The translations under genes were made by a program, and so were the position numbers. Shown here piece after piece: positions 40,780 through 45,619 of a stretch of 45,619 nt of DNA. How positions within the stretch are numbered: the first letter of the stretch is position 1; each line of letters begins with the position of its first letter. Below the pieces are notes generated by a model, which was not told the DNA's origin, did no database searches, and was given only the letters and a program-made list of their open reading frames with translations. The stretch comes from Bacteriovoracaceae bacterium (GTDB taxonomy: Bacteria > Bdellovibrionota > Bacteriovoracia > Bacteriovoracales > Bacteriovoracaceae), in NCBI GenBank assembly GCA_003245675.1, contig QKCN01000065.1:1-45619 (forward strand), read 5' to 3'.

Positions 40780-42141
40780 TTAGTCTTCGATAAAATTGCG
40801 CATTTTATAGTTTTTAGCAATCCAAGCAAAAATGAGAGCAACGACAATCATCAGGGCGGCATAAAACATAAAAAAGTTTCCACCACTAAAAATATTTATT
40901 TTAGAAATGGTCGCGGCCAACATGTTGCCGAGGAATACTGTCAGCAACCAAAAACTCATGAGTGTTGATTTCATAGAGCGGGGAGCTTGAGTGTAGGCAA
41001 ATTCCAGACCGGTAATGGAAATTAAAACTTCAGCAATGGTGATAATGAGAAAAGGGAAAAACTGCCATGCAACATTGAGTTTAACTCCACTATCAAGAAA
41101 GTATTGGAAAATACCAACAAGGGCAAAAGAAAAACCCGCAACAACCATCCCTGTTCCCATTTTTTGTAGTGGAGTAAATGCTGATCCTTTGAGTTTTTCA
41201 ATTCCGGGATAAACGATTTTGGAAAAGAAAGGGATGAGCAACATCACCATAATGGGGTTGAGGGCCGGAATTTGAGAGGGAAGTAAAGGCATTCCCATAA
41301 AGTTCAATTCCATATCACGTGCTTGTAAAATCCAAGTAGAGCCGTGTTGATCAAAAAGGGCCCAGAAAACTGAAATAGCTAAAAAGGTTTTTCCTACTGC
41401 CAAAACAGCTCTCACGCCTTCCACATTATTTTCTCCATGGTCGGCGATTGCTCCATCAAAAAAGCGCTGTCCCGCTTTTTTGTTTTTAAGTGCAGAAAGA
41501 AAAATGGCAGTGGTTGAGTGTGGGTTTTTTCCTGTTGGTGGTACATCCACATAATATTTTCTTCCCAGCCAAAAGATGAAAGTCGCTACGAACATAAGTG
41601 CGGCAGGAATTCCAAATGCCCAAGTTGCTCCATAACGAGGAAGAACCCAAGGAGTTATTAAGGTTGCAAAGAAAGAACCAAAATTGATCATGAAATAGAA
41701 AAGGTTAAATACTTGACGTAATTCTTCTTCTTGATCTTTTTTAAATTGGTCGCCCACAAAAGCGGAAACGCAAGGCTTGATACCTCCTGTCCCTAAGGCG
41801 ACAAGTCCCAAGCCCCAGTAGAGAAGAGTTTGGCGAGAGCCAGTGTCCATATCCATACCCATGCACGCGAGTAGAACATTTCCTAAACAGTACACCAAGG
41901 AGAGGGAAAGAATAGTTTTATATTTTCCCAAGAAACGATCGGAAAGATAGGCTCCCAATACGGGGATGAGGTAGCAGGCTCCGGCAAAAAGATGATAAAG
42001 CGTTGTTGATTCGGCCTTATCCATCATCAAATATTGCACCATGAAGATAACTAAAATGGAGCGCATGCCATAAAAACTGTAACGCTCAATTCCTTCGTTC
42101 CCAATAATGTACTTAATTTGTGGAGGGTATTTCCCTGCCAT
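40780..42141 (-). CDS. POT/PTR family proton-dependent peptide transporter (DtpT type)
   Basis: A 453-residue major-facilitator protein of the POT family that takes up di- and tripeptides with protons. The start is ATG 42141, with GGAGGT upstream; the longer frame to 42396 would overlap the divergent gene and has no membrane or family sequence. The POT signature with its ExxER proton site is seen as GNEGIERYSFYGMRSIL (helix 1). GAYLSDRFLGKYKTIL and GTGGIKPCVSAFVGDQF (PTR2 motif region) and FNLFYFMINFGSF follow. About 12-14 hydrophobic helices. Length is slightly short of the usual 480-500. Peptide uptake would suit a predator or proteolytic feeder. Terminated by the hairpin at 40741-40770. 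Confidence 0.93.
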   Translation of the reverse strand: MAGKYPPQIKYIIGNEGIERYSFYGMRSILVIFMVQYLMMDKAESTTLYHLFAGACYLIPVLGAYLSDRFLGKYKTILSLSLVYCLGNVLLACMGMDMDTGSRQTLLYWGLGLVALGTGGIKPCVSAFVGDQFKKDQEEELRQVFNLFYFMINFGSFFATLITPWVLPRYGATWAFGIPAALMFVATFIFWLGRKYYVDVPPTGKNPHSTTAIFLSALKNKKAGQRFFDGAIADHGENNVEGVRAVLAVGKTFLAISVFWALFDQHGSTWILQARDMELNFMGMPLLPSQIPALNPIMVMLLIPFFSKIVYPGIEKLKGSAFTPLQKMGTGMVVAGFSFALVGIFQYFLDSGVKLNVAWQFFPFLIITIAEVLISITGLEFAYTQAPRSMKSTLMSFWLLTVFLGNMLAATISKINIFSGGNFFMFYAALMIVVALIFAWIAKNYKMRNFIED

Positions 42142-42335
42142 AATGACCTCCTGCTTGAAAGTTTGTTGATTGGGCATTCTCCCCATTAAATTTTGAAATG
42201 ACAACCGCTCTGAATAAATGACAGCTTTTACTAAAAATCTGGTGCCATTTTGTCTCTCAAAATTTGGCATTACTCTTGCTAACAAAATAGTAGTTCTGTT
42301 AGAGAGCGGAACTTTATTTTTAGAGAGGAGAGTGT

Positions 42336-43196
42336 ATGAAAAAATTGCTTTTGACGTCTGTCTTTTTGTTGTCTTCTGTATCTGCTTTGGCCACATGCCG
42401 GGTAGATCTTATTGATGTTTCTGGGCGTGTCATTAGCTCTTTTCGTAGCAACTCTTCCGATCATCTAACTTGTATGAGAGAAGCTCTCAAAGAATGTAAT
42501 TATGAAAAAAGAATGCGTCAGTTGTCAGGATCTTGTTCATCTAGTTCAAGTTCTAGTGGAGGGTATACCCAGTATCCAAATGACCCTCAGTATCCAAGTG
42601 ACCCCACTTATCCCAGCTATCCTCATCAAAATGATCCCTATGACCCTTATTATCCAGGACAAGGCTCTTATGGATATAATTCGGTGAGGGTGGGAGATGT
42701 GGTTATTCCCGACAATTACAACAGCAGTAAGGCTAAAGTCGTGGCCATGGGATACAACAGTGAAGTGATGGTTAAATCAACATCTTACTATTCTTCTAAT
42801 GAGCGAGTTTCTTTGAGTAATTTGGCCGTGACAACAGGTTGCTTGAATAATATTTGTGTGGGCGATAAAGTCATTCCAAGTAGTTATTCCAGCTCTAAAG
42901 CGACGGTCGTGGGCATAAACTTTGCCAAGCAAAAATTTGTTGTAAAATCAGATAGTTATTATGGCGATTTTGAGCGTTTTTCCATTGATCGTCTTGCTGC
43001 AACGAAGGGATGTATCCGCAGCATTTGTGTAGGAGAGAAAGTTTACACGGCCAATTCACGTGGTTCTTCCACCGTAAAAGCGGTCAATGTCTATTCTGGT
43101 AAAATTGTTATCCAATCTGATTCTTACTACTCAAGCTTTGAAAGAGTTGATTACCGCGATGTTTTTGTAACAGATAGTAATGATCGTCGTTGGTAG
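42336..43196 (+). CDS. Exported protein with Pro/Tyr linker and three ~57-residue repeats
   Basis: A 286-residue protein: signal peptide about 1-19 (LLLTSVFLLSSVSALA), then an N-terminal domain with three cysteines, a Ser-run, and a Pro/Tyr/Asp-rich linker of YPSDP-like units (77-112). Three tandem repeats follow at about 117-173, 174-230 and 231-283. Each runs VGDxVI...SS.A.VV...V.V.SxSYY..xER...xxL and the first two end in G-C-(L/I)-x-x-I-C. Each repeat looks like a small five-strand beta (SH3/KOW-like) barrel. The YPSDP linker recalls wall-spanning or surface proteins. GAGGAGAG lies before the ATG. A good terminator follows. Confidence 0.8.
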   Translation: MKKLLLTSVFLLSSVSALATCRVDLIDVSGRVISSFRSNSSDHLTCMREALKECNYEKRMRQLSGSCSSSSSSSGGYTQYPNDPQYPSDPTYPSYPHQNDPYDPYYPGQGSYGYNSVRVGDVVIPDNYNSSKAKVVAMGYNSEVMVKSTSYYSSNERVSLSNLAVTTGCLNNICVGDKVIPSSYSSSKATVVGINFAKQKFVVKSDSYYGDFERFSIDRLAATKGCIRSICVGEKVYTANSRGSSTVKAVNVYSGKIVIQSDSYYSSFERVDYRDVFVTDSNDRRW

Positions 43197-43248
43197 GATA
43201 CCCTATAAAGATTTCAAGAGTGTTATAAGGCGAAAGGAGATGTGATAT

Positions 43249-43281
43249 AAAAAGCCTCGGAGATAATCCGAGGCTTTTTTA
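43249..43281. terminator. Intrinsic terminator (bidirectional in shape)
   Basis: GCCTCGGA (43254-43261) pairs with TCCGAGGC (43267-43274) around GATAA, with a six-T tail on the right and an A-tract on the left. It ends the three-repeat protein gene and could also stop cheW transcription from the other side. Confidence 0.92.
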
Positions 43282-43295
43282 TTTGGAGCTCATTT

Positions 43296-43367
43296 ATGTG
43301 GTTTTTCGATATAATGACAACTGTGTTCGGAATAATTCTTGTTGTGCTAGCTGGCTATACACAATAA
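43296..43367 (+). CDS. Possible 23-residue single-helix membrane peptide
   Basis: ATG 43296 opens a 23-codon frame ending TAA, with GGAG seven bases upstream. The product is almost entirely one hydrophobic segment (starts MWFFDIM, core TVFGIILVVLAGY). The MW(Y/F)F start and length recall accessory subunits of cytochrome bd oxidases such as CydX, but those are usually 35-40 residues and no cydAB genes are here. It lies just beyond a terminator, so expression would need read-through or an unseen promoter. Three bases separate its stop from the cheW stop. Chance reading frame remains quite possible. Confidence 0.3.
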   Translation: MWFFDIMTTVFGIILVVLAGYTQ

Positions 43368-43370
43368 GTT

Positions 43371-43871
43371 TTAAATCTTTTTCAAAGCGGCAATATCATC
43401 TTCGGCCAAAAGAGCATCTAAACTCAATAAGACTTTTACTTCGTCATCGACCTTTCCAATACCTTTGACAAACTTTTGTTGTCCAGCACTTACACCAGGC
43501 ATTTTCTCAATACAGTCTTCGGGGATTTCTACGACTTCTGCCACCGTATCAACGATGAGACCTATTTCTACGCCGCGAATTCCGACCACGATAATACAGG
43601 TACGGTCATCGTATTCTTTTTCATCGAGATTAAAGCGTAAACGCACATCTGCCACTGGAATAATCTTTCCGCGAAGATTGATAATCCCTTTAATGTAGGG
43701 AAGGGACTCTGGAATATTGGTAATATTAACCATGCGAATGATTTCTACAACATCCAAAACGCCAATGCCGTAAATTTCAGATGCAATACGAAAGGTCAAA
43801 TATTGATTCTGTTGCAGTTCTTCTTCATCATCTAGGTATTCGTCAGTAATAATGTCTTTTTCTTCGGCCAT
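43371..43871 (-). CDS. cheW: Chemotaxis coupling protein CheW
   Basis: A 166-residue CheW. An acidic tail (residues 1-22) is followed by the CheW fold: YLTFRIASEIYGIGVLDVVE, IKGIINLRGKIIPVADVRLR (NLRGxI motif), IIVVGIRGVEIGLIVDTVAE and a C-terminal VKVLLSLDALL. CheW links chemoreceptors to the kinase CheA. The AAGGAGTT site lies about four to seven bases before ATG 43871. No other chemotaxis genes adjoin, so this is an orphan cheW. Confidence 0.95.
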   Translation of the reverse strand: MAEEKDIITDEYLDDEEELQQNQYLTFRIASEIYGIGVLDVVEIIRMVNITNIPESLPYIKGIINLRGKIIPVADVRLRFNLDEKEYDDRTCIIVVGIRGVEIGLIVDTVAEVVEIPEDCIEKMPGVSAGQQKFVKGIGKVDDEVKVLLSLDALLAEDDIAALKKI

Positions 43872-43933
43872 ATATAACTCCTTCTAAGCGATCAGCAGCC
43901 TATCGACAGCTCTATTTTATCACTTTAGTAATT

Positions 43934-45607
<1,674 letters not shown>

Positions 45608-45619
45608 TTAAAGAGGGGG

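Noticed and set aside
42142-42396. An N-terminal extension of 85 residues for the POT transporter
   Set aside because: It lacks membrane character, overlaps the divergent gene's start, and a strong GGAGGT site precedes the internal ATG at 42141.
42605-42660. Short direct repeats coding YPSDP-like units as a possible CRISPR or minisatellite
   Set aside because: The repeats are short, irregular and in frame; they are explained by the Pro/Tyr-rich linker of the protein.

Overview
The window looks like chromosomal DNA of a low-GC (roughly 37-40 % by eye) Gram-negative bacterium of the Bdellovibrionota, most likely the Bacteriovoracales (Halobacteriovorax/Bacteriovorax/Peredibacter-type). This assignment is inferred from the gene mix: many exported proteins of unknown family, a cadherin-like plus formylglycine-enzyme-like giant lipoprotein, MipA-type and other outer-membrane barrels, FHA/sigma-54 and Ser/Thr-kinase signalling, and CheW and PilZ proteins. 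No rRNA or marker phylogeny was available. There are no insertion sequences, CRISPR arrays or prophage, and no gene-free gap over 300 bp.

Layout. 1-123 is a GC-rich fragment of a cysteine-synthase-like gene that breaks off directly into a 5'-truncated methyltransferase (117-584), so the left edge is a junction. 645-2965 holds an exported coiled-coil protein and a peptide-type ABC substrate-binding protein. 3008-4591 is a LemA/DUF3137 pair ended by a bidirectional terminator shared with a convergent HtrA protease (4620-5657). 5688-11933 is a long plus-strand run, probably one operon: a 12-cysteine exported protein, phosphatidylserine decarboxylase, a MinD/FlhG-like ATPase, a degenerate-J-domain/RodZ-HTH protein, an RluD-type pseudouridine synthase, a VKOR-DsbA fusion and TatD. 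It meets the opposing SNF2-trpS operon (16091-11930) tail to tail. tRNA-Leu(CAA) with a near-perfect sigma-70 promoter and its own terminator lies at 16340-16426.

16542-21880 carries a small protein, EngB, an FHA/sigma-54 activator, a weakly FliL-like membrane protein and a transmembrane Ser/Thr kinase. 21879-27235 has a GYF/GYF/PilZ - lipoprotein - QueD operon, a GH57 glycosidase and a thiolase/cyclic-nucleotide-binding pair. 27396-31154 alternates small or exported proteins with outer-membrane proteins and a YiiX-type peptidase. 31235-33872 is a translationally overlapping aspartate ammonia-lyase/HydF pair, i.e. part of an [FeFe]-hydrogenase maturation locus with no hydrogenase, HydE or HydG in the window. 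33873-40524 has a MipA/OmpV protein and a 1,938-residue surface lipoprotein. 40780-45550 ends with a POT peptide transporter, an exported three-repeat protein, a possible 23-residue membrane peptide, CheW and phosphoglucose isomerase.

The most interesting items are the aspA-hydF pair in this lineage, the triplicated four-cysteine exported protein sharing an operon with a VKOR-DsbA oxidase, the ATPase plus J-like/RodZ-HTH pair, and the kinase/FliL-like/FHA-sigma-54 cluster. All start-site choices, promoters and functions are read by eye; no alignment or database search was run.
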